A stretch of 64,000 nt of DNA. It comes from Umezawaea beigongshangensis (GTDB taxonomy: Bacteria > Actinomycetota > Actinomycetes > Mycobacteriales > Pseudonocardiaceae). The notes beneath the pieces are model-generated. The model saw only the letters and a program-made list of their open reading frames with translations, was not told the origin of the DNA and did not search any database. Within the stretch, counting starts at the first letter, position 1; every line of letters begins with the position of its first letter. The translations under genes were made by a program, and so were the position numbers. This document shows positions 26,327 through 34,080 of the stretch, piece by piece. The stretch is taken from assembly GCF_016464305.1 (NCBI RefSeq), contig NZ_JAEIOJ010000007.1:62001-126000 (forward strand). The letters are read 5' to 3'.

Positions 26327-27585
26327 CTCCCCCTCGCCAGTTCCGCCATGCGACCGGCGGCGCGCTCGGCCGCGTCGCGGACCCGCGACGGGGTGTCTCC
26401 CACGCCGCGCAGGAAGTCCTGGAGCACCCGCCACAGCCCGCGCCCGTCACCGCCGCCGATCGCACCGAGCTGGTCGGCGAGGTCGAACACCAGCTTCTGC
26501 TCCGTCTGCTCGCGGACCTCGACGGCGAGAGCGGCGATCCGGTCCGTCGGGTAGGCGCTCACGCCCACCTCGCGGTGCACGGACAGGAAGCCGCCGTTGC
26601 GGGCCCACGCGCGCCCCGCCTCGGCGGTGCCCAGCCACGACGCGAGCGCCAGGCCGCCCGGTGTGCCCGGCGCGGGCACCACGACCACGTCGCCGCCGAC
26701 CTTCGGCGGCTGGACCTCGCCCCCCGGCAGCGGGAAGCGGAACCAGTCGAGCCACCCCCGGTCCAGGTCGGCCGGGGCGTGCCGGGCGATGACCGGGTAG
26801 GTGAAGTCGGCGCCCGCGATCATCGCCGCGCGGCCGGGCAGGAAGTCGTCGACGACGGCGGCCTCGGCCTGGGTCAGCAGCGCGCCGGCCGCCCCGCGCG
26901 GGAACGCCCCGCGCTGGGACCACACGTCGCCCAGCCGCTGGAACGCCGTGAGCACCCCGTCGTCCTGCCAGCGGGGCTCGCGACGCGCCAGTGCCGCGTA
27001 CAGCTCGGCGTCGACGCCGAGCAGGACGTTCTCGAAGAAGTCGCAGAGCACCCACCCGTCGGCCCCGCCGAGCGCGAGCGGCGCCACGCCGGCGTCGGCG
27101 ATCCTGGCGTTGAGCTGCACCCAGTCGCCCCAGTCGCGCGGCGGCAGGAGGCCCAGCCGGTCGAAGACGTCCCTGCGGTACCAGACGACCGACTTGTGGG
27201 CGACCTTGTAGGGCACGCCCAGCAACCGGTCCCCCGGGGTGAGGATGCGCTGCCACGTCTCGGGGAACTCGTCCGCGAGCGCCGCGTCGTCCAGCGGGGC
27301 CAGGTCGCGGGCCAGCCCGCTCACCGCCCAGAGCCGGGGCAGCAGCACGGCGTCCACCGCGCCGCCCCGCCGCGAACTGAGGACAGCGCCGATGTCGTCG
27401 CCCAGCGGCACGACCTCCGCGTCGTAGCCGGTGGCGTGGCGGAACTCCCGCAGCACGGACCGGAAGGTCGCCAGCTCCCAGCCGCTCCACGGCACCGCCA
27501 CCCGCACCGTTCCGGCCGGCCCGCCCGCGCAGCCCGCACCCGCCAGCAACAGGGGCAGGGCCAGCGCGGCGCGGCGGGAGAGCAC
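26323..27585 (-). CDS. extracellular solute-binding lipoprotein, sugar ABC type
   Basis: A 420-residue protein of the MalE-like (family 1) solute-binding fold. The signal sequence MLSRRAALALPLLLAGAGC ends in a lipobox-like Cys19, followed by the mature start TVRVAVPWSGWELATFRSVL and later PYKVAHKSVVWYRRDVF and GRAAMIAGADF, all typical of sugar-binding members. The GTG start at 27585 is 1 base from the ATPase-like gene stop. It should capture a sugar or oligosaccharide outside the cell and dock on the fused permease encoded by the next gene. The position -3 of the lipobox is Gly rather than Leu, so lipidation is likely but not certain. Confidence 0.85.
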   Translation of the reverse strand: MLSRRAALALPLLLAGAGCAGGPAGTVRVAVPWSGWELATFRSVLREFRHATGYDAEVVPLGDDIGAVLSSRRGGAVDAVLLPRLWAVSGLARDLAPLDDAALADEFPETWQRILTPGDRLLGVPYKVAHKSVVWYRRDVFDRLGLLPPRDWGDWVQLNARIADAGVAPLALGGADGWVLCDFFENVLLGVDAELYAALARREPRWQDDGVLTAFQRLGDVWSQRGAFPRGAAGALLTQAEAAVVDDFLPGRAAMIAGADFTYPVIARHAPADLDRGWLDWFRFPLPGGEVQPPKVGGDVVVVPAPGTPGGLALASWLGTAEAGRAWARNGGFLSVHREVGVSAYPTDRIAALAVEVREQTEQKLVFDLADQLGAIGGGDGRGLWRVLQDFLRGVGDTPSRVRDAAERAAGRMAELARGR

Positions 27586-27586
27586 G

Positions 27587-28207
27587 TCAGCGGCTCCGCT
27601 CCGACAGGTCCTCGACGGTGTCGGCGAACCCGGTGAGGCGGTCCGGCGAGTCGGCGACCACCAGCACCGCCACCCCGTCGAGCGGATCTCGGCGGGTGAG
27701 CTGCGCCGACCAGCCGGGGTGGGACGCGCGGTCCTCCAGCACCAGTGCGGCGGGAGCGCGCAGCAGCGCCCTGGCCAGCCCCACCCACAGGCGGCGGCAG
27801 GCGGTCAGCTCGTGCGGGTGCAGGTCGAGCACGTCGAGCAGGTTCAGCTCCGCGGCCGTGAGGTTGAGCTGCGGGCGCACCTGGCCGGTCTGGAGACCGG
27901 CGCCGGTGCGGCGGCCGTAGGTGATGTTGGCCTGGACGGTGAGGTTCGGCAGCAGACCGCCGTCCGCCGGCACGAACGCGATCTCGGAGGCGATCCCGGC
28001 CGCCGGAGGGGGGACGCGCTCGCCGTCGACCTCCACGTGGCCGGACAGCGGCGGCGTGATGCCGGTGACGGCGTCCACGAGCGCCGCGGCCAGGTGCGCG
28101 TCGGGGACGACGAGGCCGGTGATCCGGTCGCGCGGCACGTCGAGGTCCAGGGGCTGGTCGAAGCCGCGTGGCAGGAGTGCGCACAGCTCCAGGCCCACCC
28201 GCACCAC
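27587..28207 (-). CDS. ABC ATPase homologue lacking all catalytic motifs (pseudo-ATPase)
   Basis: A 206-residue protein that aligns along its whole length with ABC ATPases but has lost every catalytic signature. The Walker A region is VVPDAHLAAALVDAVTG (33-49), with no GxxGxGKS. The Q-loop reads FVPADGGLLPNLTVQANI (Ala81 for Gln). The LSGGQ signature is LTACR (134-138). Walker B ends LVLEDR (155-160) in place of LLDEP. The H-loop is ADSPD (185-189). The scaffold words between them (GHVEVDG, LARALLR) are intact and the frame is open with strong third-position GC, so the protein is maintained, not a decaying gene. First gene of the four-gene operon; GTG start at 28207 with GAGGGG directly upstream (alternative start 28198). 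Confidence 0.78.
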   Translation of the reverse strand: MVRVGLELCALLPRGFDQPLDLDVPRDRITGLVVPDAHLAAALVDAVTGITPPLSGHVEVDGERVPPPAAGIASEIAFVPADGGLLPNLTVQANITYGRRTGAGLQTGQVRPQLNLTAAELNLLDVLDLHPHELTACRRLWVGLARALLRAPAALVLEDRASHPGWSAQLTRRDPLDGVAVLVVADSPDRLTGFADTVEDLSERSR

Positions 28208-28262
28208 CCCCTCGACGTGCTCGGACCTGAAAAACTAGCGGGGCCCGGACACCCGGTGAGAC

Positions 28263-28299
28263 GAAAACGGCCGGGCTGCGCCCGATCGGCGTAGCCCGG
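28263..28299 (-). terminator. terminator of rne/rng
   Basis: A 7-bp stem, CCGGGCT (28271-28277) with AGCCCGG (28293-28299), extended by inner CGCC/GGCG pairing, followed on the minus strand by CCGTTTTCG. It sits 19 bases past the rne stop and separates it from the pseudo-ABC operon, which therefore needs its own promoter in the remaining 55 bases. Confidence 0.7.
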
Positions 28300-28317
28300 C
28301 ACGTGTTCGTCGGTGGA

Positions 28318-31197
28318 TCAGCTCTCGGTGTCGCCGCCCTGCGGCGGACCGGCCGGACGGGAGGCCGCCCGGCGGGACGTGCGGCGCTTCGTGGTGACCA
28401 CCGGAGCGGGCATCTCGACCGGTGGCTGAGCCGGGGCGTGCCCGTTCAGCGTCGCCACCGCGCTGACGCTCTCGATCTCGCCGGCCTCGTGCTTCACCGG
28501 CGCACCGGTGTCGCGACGGGCCCTGCGGCGACCGCGCCGCTCGCGCTTGCCGGAGTCCGGCTCGTCCTGGTCGACGGACACCGCGCTCTCGGTGAGCGGG
28601 GTGCTCTCGACCTCGTTCTCCGACGCGGTGGTGGCCTGGGCGGGCACCACGACGTCCGCGACGGGCTCGGTGACAGCCGCCTCGGCCGCTGACGCGTCGA
28701 CTGCCGGCGTCTCCACGACGGGCGTCTCCACGACCGGAGCCTCGACGACCGGCGTCTCGACGACCGGCGCCTCGACCACGGGGGTCTCGACCACCGGAGC
28801 CTCGACGACCGGGATCTCCGGCTGGACCGGCGTCTCGGCCTGCGCCGAGCCCTGGTCGCCGCCCCGGTTGCGCTGGCGGGACTTGCGGCCACCGCCCTGC
28901 GACTGGGCACCGCCGCCGTTCTGGCCGCCACCGCTGTTCTGGCCGCCACCCTGCTGGGTGCCGCCGTTGCCCTGGCCGCCGCCCTGGCCACCGCCGTGCG
29001 AGTGCACCGGATCGGTGGACATGACGACGCCACGACCGCGGCAGTGCTCGCACGTGGTGCTGAACGCCTCCAGCAGCCCCGTGCCGACCCGCTTGCGGGT
29101 CATCTGCACGAGCCCCAGCGAGGTGACCTCGGCGACCTGGTGCCGCGTGCGGTCCCGGCCGAGACACTCGGTGAGCCTGCGCAGGACCAGGTCCCGGTTG
29201 GACTCCAGCACCATGTCGATGAAGTCGATGACGATGATGCCGCCGATGTCGCGCAACCGGAGCTGGCGGACGATCTCCTCCGCCGACTCCAGGTTGTTGC
29301 GCGTGACGGTCTCCTCGAGATTGCCACCCGATCCGGTGAACTTGCCGGTGTTGACGTCGATGACCGTCATGGCCTCGGTGCGGTCGATCACCAGGTAGCC
29401 GCCCGAGGGCAGCCAGACCTTGCGGTCGAGCGCCTTGAGCAGCTGCTCGTCGATGCGGTGCGCGGTGAAGGCGTCCGTGTTCGACACGTGCTTGCGCAGC
29501 CGGTCCTGGAGGTCCGGCGCGACGTGGCGCACGTAGGCGTCGATGGTCTCCCAGGCGTCGTCGCCCTGGACGATCAGCGCCGAGAAGTCCTCGGTGAACA
29601 GGTCGCGGACGACCTTCACCAGCAGGTCGGGCTCCTCGTAGAGCAGCTGGGGGGCCTGGGCCTTCGGCGTGGCGGCCTTGTCCTTGATGACCTGCCACTG
29701 CGCCTGCAGACGAGTGACGTCGCGGCCCAGCTCCTCCTCGGCGACACCCTCCGACGCCGTGCGGATGATCACACCCGCGTCCTCCGGGACGACGCGCTTG
29801 AGGATGTCCTTGAGGCGCTTGCGCTCGGTGTCGGGCAGCTTGCGGCTGATGCCCGTCGCCCCGCCGCCCGGCACGTAGACCAGGAAGCGGCCGGGCAGGC
29901 TGATCTGCGTGGTCAGCCTTGCGCCCTTGTGGCCGACCGGGTCCTTCGTGACCTGGACGAGCACGCTGTCACCGCTGGAGAGGGCCTGCTCGATCTTGCG
30001 GGCCTTGCCCTCCAGACCGGCGGCGTCCCAGTCCACCTCACCGGCGTAGAGCACGGCGTTGCGGCCGCGGCCGATGTCGATGAACGCGGCCTCCATGCTG
30101 GGCAGCACGTTCTGCACGCGGCCCAGGTAGACGTTGCCCACCAGCGAGCCGGTGCCCGACGAGGTGACGAAGTGCTCGACGAGCACGCCGTCCTCCAGCA
30201 CGCCGATCTGCGTGCGGTCGCCGCGCTCGCGGACCACCATCGTGCGCTCGACGGCCTCGCGGCGCGCGAGGAACTCGGACTCGGACAGCACGGGCGCACG
30301 ACGGCGACCGGCCTCGCGGCCGTCCCTGCGGCGCTGGCGCTTGGCCTCCAGGCGGGTCGAGCCGCGCACGCTGCGCACCTCGTCCTGCGCGGCGGCCGAG
30401 TCGGCCCGGTCGTCGCGCGCGTCGCGGGTCTCCCGGACGTGCACGACCGTGTTCGGCGGGTCGTCCTCGGTCACGACCGGCTCGTCCTCGGCACCGGTCT
30501 TGCGACGGCGGCGACGACGCCTGCGACGGCTGCCGCCGTCGTCACCGGCGGTGTCCTCGGCCTCCTCGGCCTGGTCCTCCGGCTCCTCCTGCTCGGCCTC
30601 GGACGACTCGTCCTCGTCCGAGCCGCTGTCCTCGGCGCCCTTGCCCCGACCGCGACCGCGGCGACCGCGGCGCCGACGACGGCGGCTGTCGCTCTCGTCA
30701 CCGTTCAGGTCGGCGTCGTCGGCCTGGTCGTCCTGGTCCTCGTCGATCTCCTCGACGAGTTCGGGCTCCGGCTCCTCGACGACCCTGACCCGGCCGCGGG
30801 ACTTCTTCGGCGCGGGCGGCTCGTCGGCGGGCTGCGGCGGCAGGAACACCGGCGACGGCGCGGCGAAGACCGGCGCGAGGGCGACCGCCTCACGCGCCTC
30901 GCGCGGCGTGACCGCGGGCTCCTCGTACTGCTCGTCCAGCTCACCGGTGACGATGTCGTCCCAGGTCAGGAGGACTTCTGCGACCTTGAGGGCGACGTCG
31001 CGGGCGACGCTCGACTGAGCGCCGCGCACCACCTCGCCGAGGTCGTTCAGGGTCGCGATGACGACCTTGCTCTCGACGCCCAGCACCTTGGCCAGGGCGT
31101 GCACCCTGAGCTTGGGGGGAAGATCCGCCAGCTCGGGGTGTGCGGATGTGACGTTATCCCCGCCGGAAGCTCCGGCGGGCTTGTCCGTGTTCGACAT
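28318..31197 (-). CDS. rne: ribonuclease E/G family endoribonuclease
   Basis: A 959-residue single-strand endoribonuclease for rRNA processing and mRNA decay. The N-terminal 290 residues are low-complexity, acidic then Arg-rich (for example SRRRRRRGRRGRGRGKG), as in actinobacterial RNase E/G, which carries its scaffold region at both ends. The catalytic core follows: S1 domain, the metal-binding MTVIDVNTGKFTG (about residue 610) and the zinc-link Cys pair CEHC. The C-terminus holds Gly/Gln-rich repeats and a VVEAPVVETP array. The ATG at 31197 with GGAGGAG 6 nt upstream was chosen. The 5' leader has a CGCGTCC/GGACGCG hairpin (31218-31237) that could serve autoregulation, as known for E. coli rne; that is inference. 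Confidence 0.94.
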   Translation of the reverse strand: MSNTDKPAGASGGDNVTSAHPELADLPPKLRVHALAKVLGVESKVVIATLNDLGEVVRGAQSSVARDVALKVAEVLLTWDDIVTGELDEQYEEPAVTPREAREAVALAPVFAAPSPVFLPPQPADEPPAPKKSRGRVRVVEEPEPELVEEIDEDQDDQADDADLNGDESDSRRRRRRGRRGRGRGKGAEDSGSDEDESSEAEQEEPEDQAEEAEDTAGDDGGSRRRRRRRRRKTGAEDEPVVTEDDPPNTVVHVRETRDARDDRADSAAAQDEVRSVRGSTRLEAKRQRRRDGREAGRRRAPVLSESEFLARREAVERTMVVRERGDRTQIGVLEDGVLVEHFVTSSGTGSLVGNVYLGRVQNVLPSMEAAFIDIGRGRNAVLYAGEVDWDAAGLEGKARKIEQALSSGDSVLVQVTKDPVGHKGARLTTQISLPGRFLVYVPGGGATGISRKLPDTERKRLKDILKRVVPEDAGVIIRTASEGVAEEELGRDVTRLQAQWQVIKDKAATPKAQAPQLLYEEPDLLVKVVRDLFTEDFSALIVQGDDAWETIDAYVRHVAPDLQDRLRKHVSNTDAFTAHRIDEQLLKALDRKVWLPSGGYLVIDRTEAMTVIDVNTGKFTGSGGNLEETVTRNNLESAEEIVRQLRLRDIGGIIVIDFIDMVLESNRDLVLRRLTECLGRDRTRHQVAEVTSLGLVQMTRKRVGTGLLEAFSTTCEHCRGRGVVMSTDPVHSHGGGQGGGQGNGGTQQGGGQNSGGGQNGGGAQSQGGGRKSRQRNRGGDQGSAQAETPVQPEIPVVEAPVVETPVVEAPVVETPVVEAPVVETPVVETPAVDASAAEAAVTEPVADVVVPAQATTASENEVESTPLTESAVSVDQDEPDSGKRERRGRRRARRDTGAPVKHEAGEIESVSAVATLNGHAPAQPPVEMPAPVVTTKRRTSRRAASRPAGPPQGGDTES

Positions 31198-31366
31198 GCA
31201 GCTCCTCCGCCCCCGGGCGCGTCCAGTCGAGGACGCGGCCGCGCAGGGGCCTCTCTTGTCCACTCTCCACCGCGGCTGGCGGCGGGAATCCTTGCCTTGC
31301 ACCGCTCGGCACCCGGACTTCCAACGAGTCCACCGGTGACGAGCAGCAGGTCCGTCGACGACGCCG

Positions 31367-32161
31367 TCAGCGCCGCTCCACGGCTCCCGGGTCCTGCTCC
31401 ACCGCCCTGTCCAGGGCGAACGGGTCGATCAGGCCACCTTCGTCGTCGAGCCGTCCCTGCGCCATCCGGGTCGCCTTCGCGGGCACCGGCGGAACCAGAC
31501 CGGCGACGACGCGGAGCGCGCTCAGCACGTCATCGGGTCGAACAGCAGGTGTTGTCTGCCGCACGACCGCGTCCAGTATCCCACACGGCGGTGACGATGC
31601 GACGCCTTCGTGTTCCGCGTCGCTCGCCCGCTCTCTCGCACGGGCCCAAACGACAGCGGGGCGCACGTCCAGAACGCGCTTGCCGTCCTTCGTGGCCCGT
31701 TCGACCTCGACCGACTCGGTCGCGAGCAACCGCTCGACCGCGTCGCGCAGGTCCTCCGCCGACACGCCGGGCAGCTCCACGCTCCACCGGCTCGCCTCGA
31801 TCCGCTCGGTGAGGTTGCCACCGGCGGCCTGCACGACCTCCAGCACGTCCAGCCCCGGCGGCATGGCGTCGTCGAGCGCGACGCGCAGCGCCTCCGGGTC
31901 CACCGCGTCCACGACCGACACCTCGACGTACTCGGCCTCGCTCGCCACCCCGGTGGGCGCGGCGCCCACCCAGGAGATCTTCGGGTGCGGGCTGAAGCCC
32001 TGCGAGTACGCCATCGGCGCTCCGGCGCGGCGCAGTGCCCGCTCGAAGGTCCTGGCCACGTCGCGGTGGGACGTGAACCGCAGCCGTCCGCGCTTCGCGT
32101 AGCGCACGCGGAGCTTCTGGACGGCCGACGCCGACGGGTTGGGCTGCTGCTGGCGGCTCAG
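31367..32161 (-). CDS. TIGR03936 family (DUF2344) radical-SAM-associated protein, probable CTG start
   Basis: A 264-residue protein if translation starts at CTG 32161, or 246 if at GTG 32107. The core RYAKRGRLRFTSHRD...GFSPHPKISWVG is diagnostic for the TIGR03936/DUF2344 family, which is fused to or neighbours the TIGR03960 radical SAM enzyme in many bacteria and is thought to act with it. Family members typically begin with a short Gln/Pro-rich leader of the form MSRxQ...VQKLRxRYAKRG. The sequence upstream of the GTG encodes exactly such a leader, starting at a CTG that has GGAGGGGGA about 6 nt before it, with no ATG, GTG or TTG in between. Molecular function unknown. Confidence 0.88.
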   Translation of the reverse strand: MSRQQQPNPSASAVQKLRVRYAKRGRLRFTSHRDVARTFERALRRAGAPMAYSQGFSPHPKISWVGAAPTGVASEAEYVEVSVVDAVDPEALRVALDDAMPPGLDVLEVVQAAGGNLTERIEASRWSVELPGVSAEDLRDAVERLLATESVEVERATKDGKRVLDVRPAVVWARARERASDAEHEGVASSPPCGILDAVVRQTTPAVRPDDVLSALRVVAGLVPPVPAKATRMAQGRLDDEGGLIDPFALDRAVEQDPGAVERR

Positions 32162-32262
32162 TGCCGTTCCCCCTCCACTGGTGCCCGACGGTCGAGCGGC
32201 CCGTCGGCGCGTGCTGTTGCTCCGACAGGACGGTACCCTGGGTCTTGTTCGGCACGTTGCGC

Positions 32263-32291
32263 TTGTCTGCTCACGCCGCTCTGGCTACCGT
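32263..32291 (+). promoter_or_regulatory. possible promoter of the subtilisin gene
   Basis: TTGTCT (32263-32268), a 17-base spacer and TACCGT (32286-32291), 62 bases before the GTG start of the S8 peptidase gene. The match is moderate (4 of 6 at -35). Confidence 0.35.
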
Positions 32292-32352
32292 CCGGTTCGA
32301 CCGGACGTCCGCCCACCCCGAGCATCGGCCTGGCAAGCCGTGGAGGTCTCCT

Positions 32353-34041
32353 GTGCCTCTCTCCCGCCGTGCGCGCGCGGCAGCGATGACCGCTGCCGTC
32401 CTCGCGACCGGCTGCCTGGCCGTCACACCCCCGGCAGCCGCAGATCCCGAGGTCGTGGCGCCACCGTCGGACGGCTGCATCCAGCCGGGACCGACGCTGC
32501 GCTACCTCGTCGTGTTCGACGAGGAGACCGCGGAGGACGAGGCGGCCGCGGAGGTGCGACGGTCCTGCGGCACCACCACCTTCTACTACCCCGAGATCTC
32601 CGTCGCCGTCGCGGTGTCACCCGATCCGACGTTCTTGCGGCGCATCGGCTCCGAGCGCGCCTACAGCGCGCAGGGCGAGGCCCTGTCCCGACAGGACGGC
32701 ACGCCCGCGCGCAAGAAGAGCGACGGCACCGAGGGCACGAAGACCGCGCCCGCGAACGGCCTGACCTCGGCCGATCTGAGCGACGAGCAGTGGGACATGG
32801 CCCTGATCAGGGCGAACGAGGCGCACGCCGTGACGACCGGCAGCCGGGAGGTGGTCGTCGGCGTGCTGGACTCCGGCATCGACGCCACCCACCCCGACCT
32901 GGTCGGGGCGCTCGACCCCGCGCTGTCCGCTGGGTGCCTCACCGGGCGACCCGACCCCGCTCCGGCCGCGTGGGCGCCGACGAGCTCCAGCCACGGCACG
33001 CACGTGGCGGGCACCATCGCCGCGGCGGACGACGGCCGCGGCACCACGGGCGTCGCGCCCGGTGTGCGGATCGCCGCGGTGAAGGTCGTCGACGACGAGG
33101 GGTTCATCTACCCCGAGTACGCCGTGTGCGGGTTCATGTGGGCCGCCGCCAACGGCATGGACGTCACCAACAACAGCTACTTCATCGACCCGTGGGCGTT
33201 CACCTGCCAGGACGAGCCCGGTCAGTCCGTCGTGTACCGGGCCGTCGAGCGCGCGGTGCGGCACGCGGCGTCCTCCGGCGTGCTCAACGTCGCGGCGGCC
33301 GGCAACGGCGGCGTCGACCTCAGCAAGCCCGGCAGCGACACCGCGAGCCCCACCAACGCCGCCACCCCGAACGCCAGGCACCGCCTGGTCGACAACTCGT
33401 GCCTCGTGCTGCCCGCGCAGGTCCGCGGCGTCGTGGCCGTGTCGTCGGTCGGCCAGGAGAAGGTGAAGTCCGGGTACAGCTCCTACGGCCTCGGAGCCGT
33501 CGACGTGACCGCGCCCGGTGGCGACACCGGTCAGGTCGAGGACGGCCGCACGAACGGCTGCGTGCTGTCGACCGTGCCGCAGGGCTACGACTACTCGTGC
33601 GGGACGTCGATGGCGGCCCCGCACGCCTCCGGCGTCGCGGCCCTGCTGTCCTCGACGCACCCCGGCAGCTCGCCCGAGGAGCTGACCAGGCTGCTCGGCG
33701 CGCAGGCGGACACCCTGGCGTGCCCGGCGGACTACGACCTCAACGGCACGGGCGTGCAGGACGCCTTCTGCACCGGGTACTCCGAGTACAACGGCTTCTA
33801 CGGCCACGGCCTCGTCGACGCGGAGGCCGCCGTGGAGAACGCGCCGAGCACGACCGGCAGCACCGGCAGCACCGGTGGCGCCAGCAACACCGCTGCCGCC
33901 GCCGGCAGCGCCACCGGTGGCGAGGAGAAGACCCCGGAGACCCCGAAGGCCGCGACGCCTCCGGCCGCCGAGGAGACCCCGGCCGCCACCACGCCGACGA
34001 TGCCGGTCCTGCCCGTGCTCAGCGCCGCGACCTCCGGGTGA
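32353..34041 (+). CDS. secreted S8 family (subtilisin-like) serine peptidase
   Basis: A 562-residue exported protease. A signal peptide (about 1-30, cleavage after PAAA) is followed by an I9-like propeptide (about 48-100) and the S8 domain with catalytic Asp173 (VLDSGIDATHPDL), His214 (SSHGTHVAGT) and Ser419 (CGTSMAAPHASG). After the catalytic domain comes a Gly/Ser/Thr then Pro/Ala/Glu-rich tail of about 80 residues, perhaps a wall-spanning linker; no sorting signal or end helix is seen. The GTG at 32353 has GGAGG 6 nt upstream. The gene is on the plus strand between two minus-strand radical-SAM-associated genes that are adjacent in relatives, so it is an insertion in the conserved order. 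Confidence 0.93.
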   Translation: MPLSRRARAAAMTAAVLATGCLAVTPPAAADPEVVAPPSDGCIQPGPTLRYLVVFDEETAEDEAAAEVRRSCGTTTFYYPEISVAVAVSPDPTFLRRIGSERAYSAQGEALSRQDGTPARKKSDGTEGTKTAPANGLTSADLSDEQWDMALIRANEAHAVTTGSREVVVGVLDSGIDATHPDLVGALDPALSAGCLTGRPDPAPAAWAPTSSSHGTHVAGTIAAADDGRGTTGVAPGVRIAAVKVVDDEGFIYPEYAVCGFMWAAANGMDVTNNSYFIDPWAFTCQDEPGQSVVYRAVERAVRHAASSGVLNVAAAGNGGVDLSKPGSDTASPTNAATPNARHRLVDNSCLVLPAQVRGVVAVSSVGQEKVKSGYSSYGLGAVDVTAPGGDTGQVEDGRTNGCVLSTVPQGYDYSCGTSMAAPHASGVAALLSSTHPGSSPEELTRLLGAQADTLACPADYDLNGTGVQDAFCTGYSEYNGFYGHGLVDAEAAVENAPSTTGSTGSTGGASNTAAAAGSATGGEEKTPETPKAATPPAAEETPAATTPTMPVLPVLSAATSG

Positions 34042-34044
34042 TCC

Positions 34045-34073
34045 GGGCGGCTCCTCCCCCGGAGGAGCCGCCC
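34045..34073. terminator. bidirectional terminator
   Basis: A perfect 13-bp stem, GGGCGGCTCCTCC with GGAGGAGCCGCCC, and a CCC loop, filling the 39-base gap between the convergent subtilisin and TIGR03960 genes. Confidence 0.85.
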
Positions 34074-34080
34074 CGCCCGA

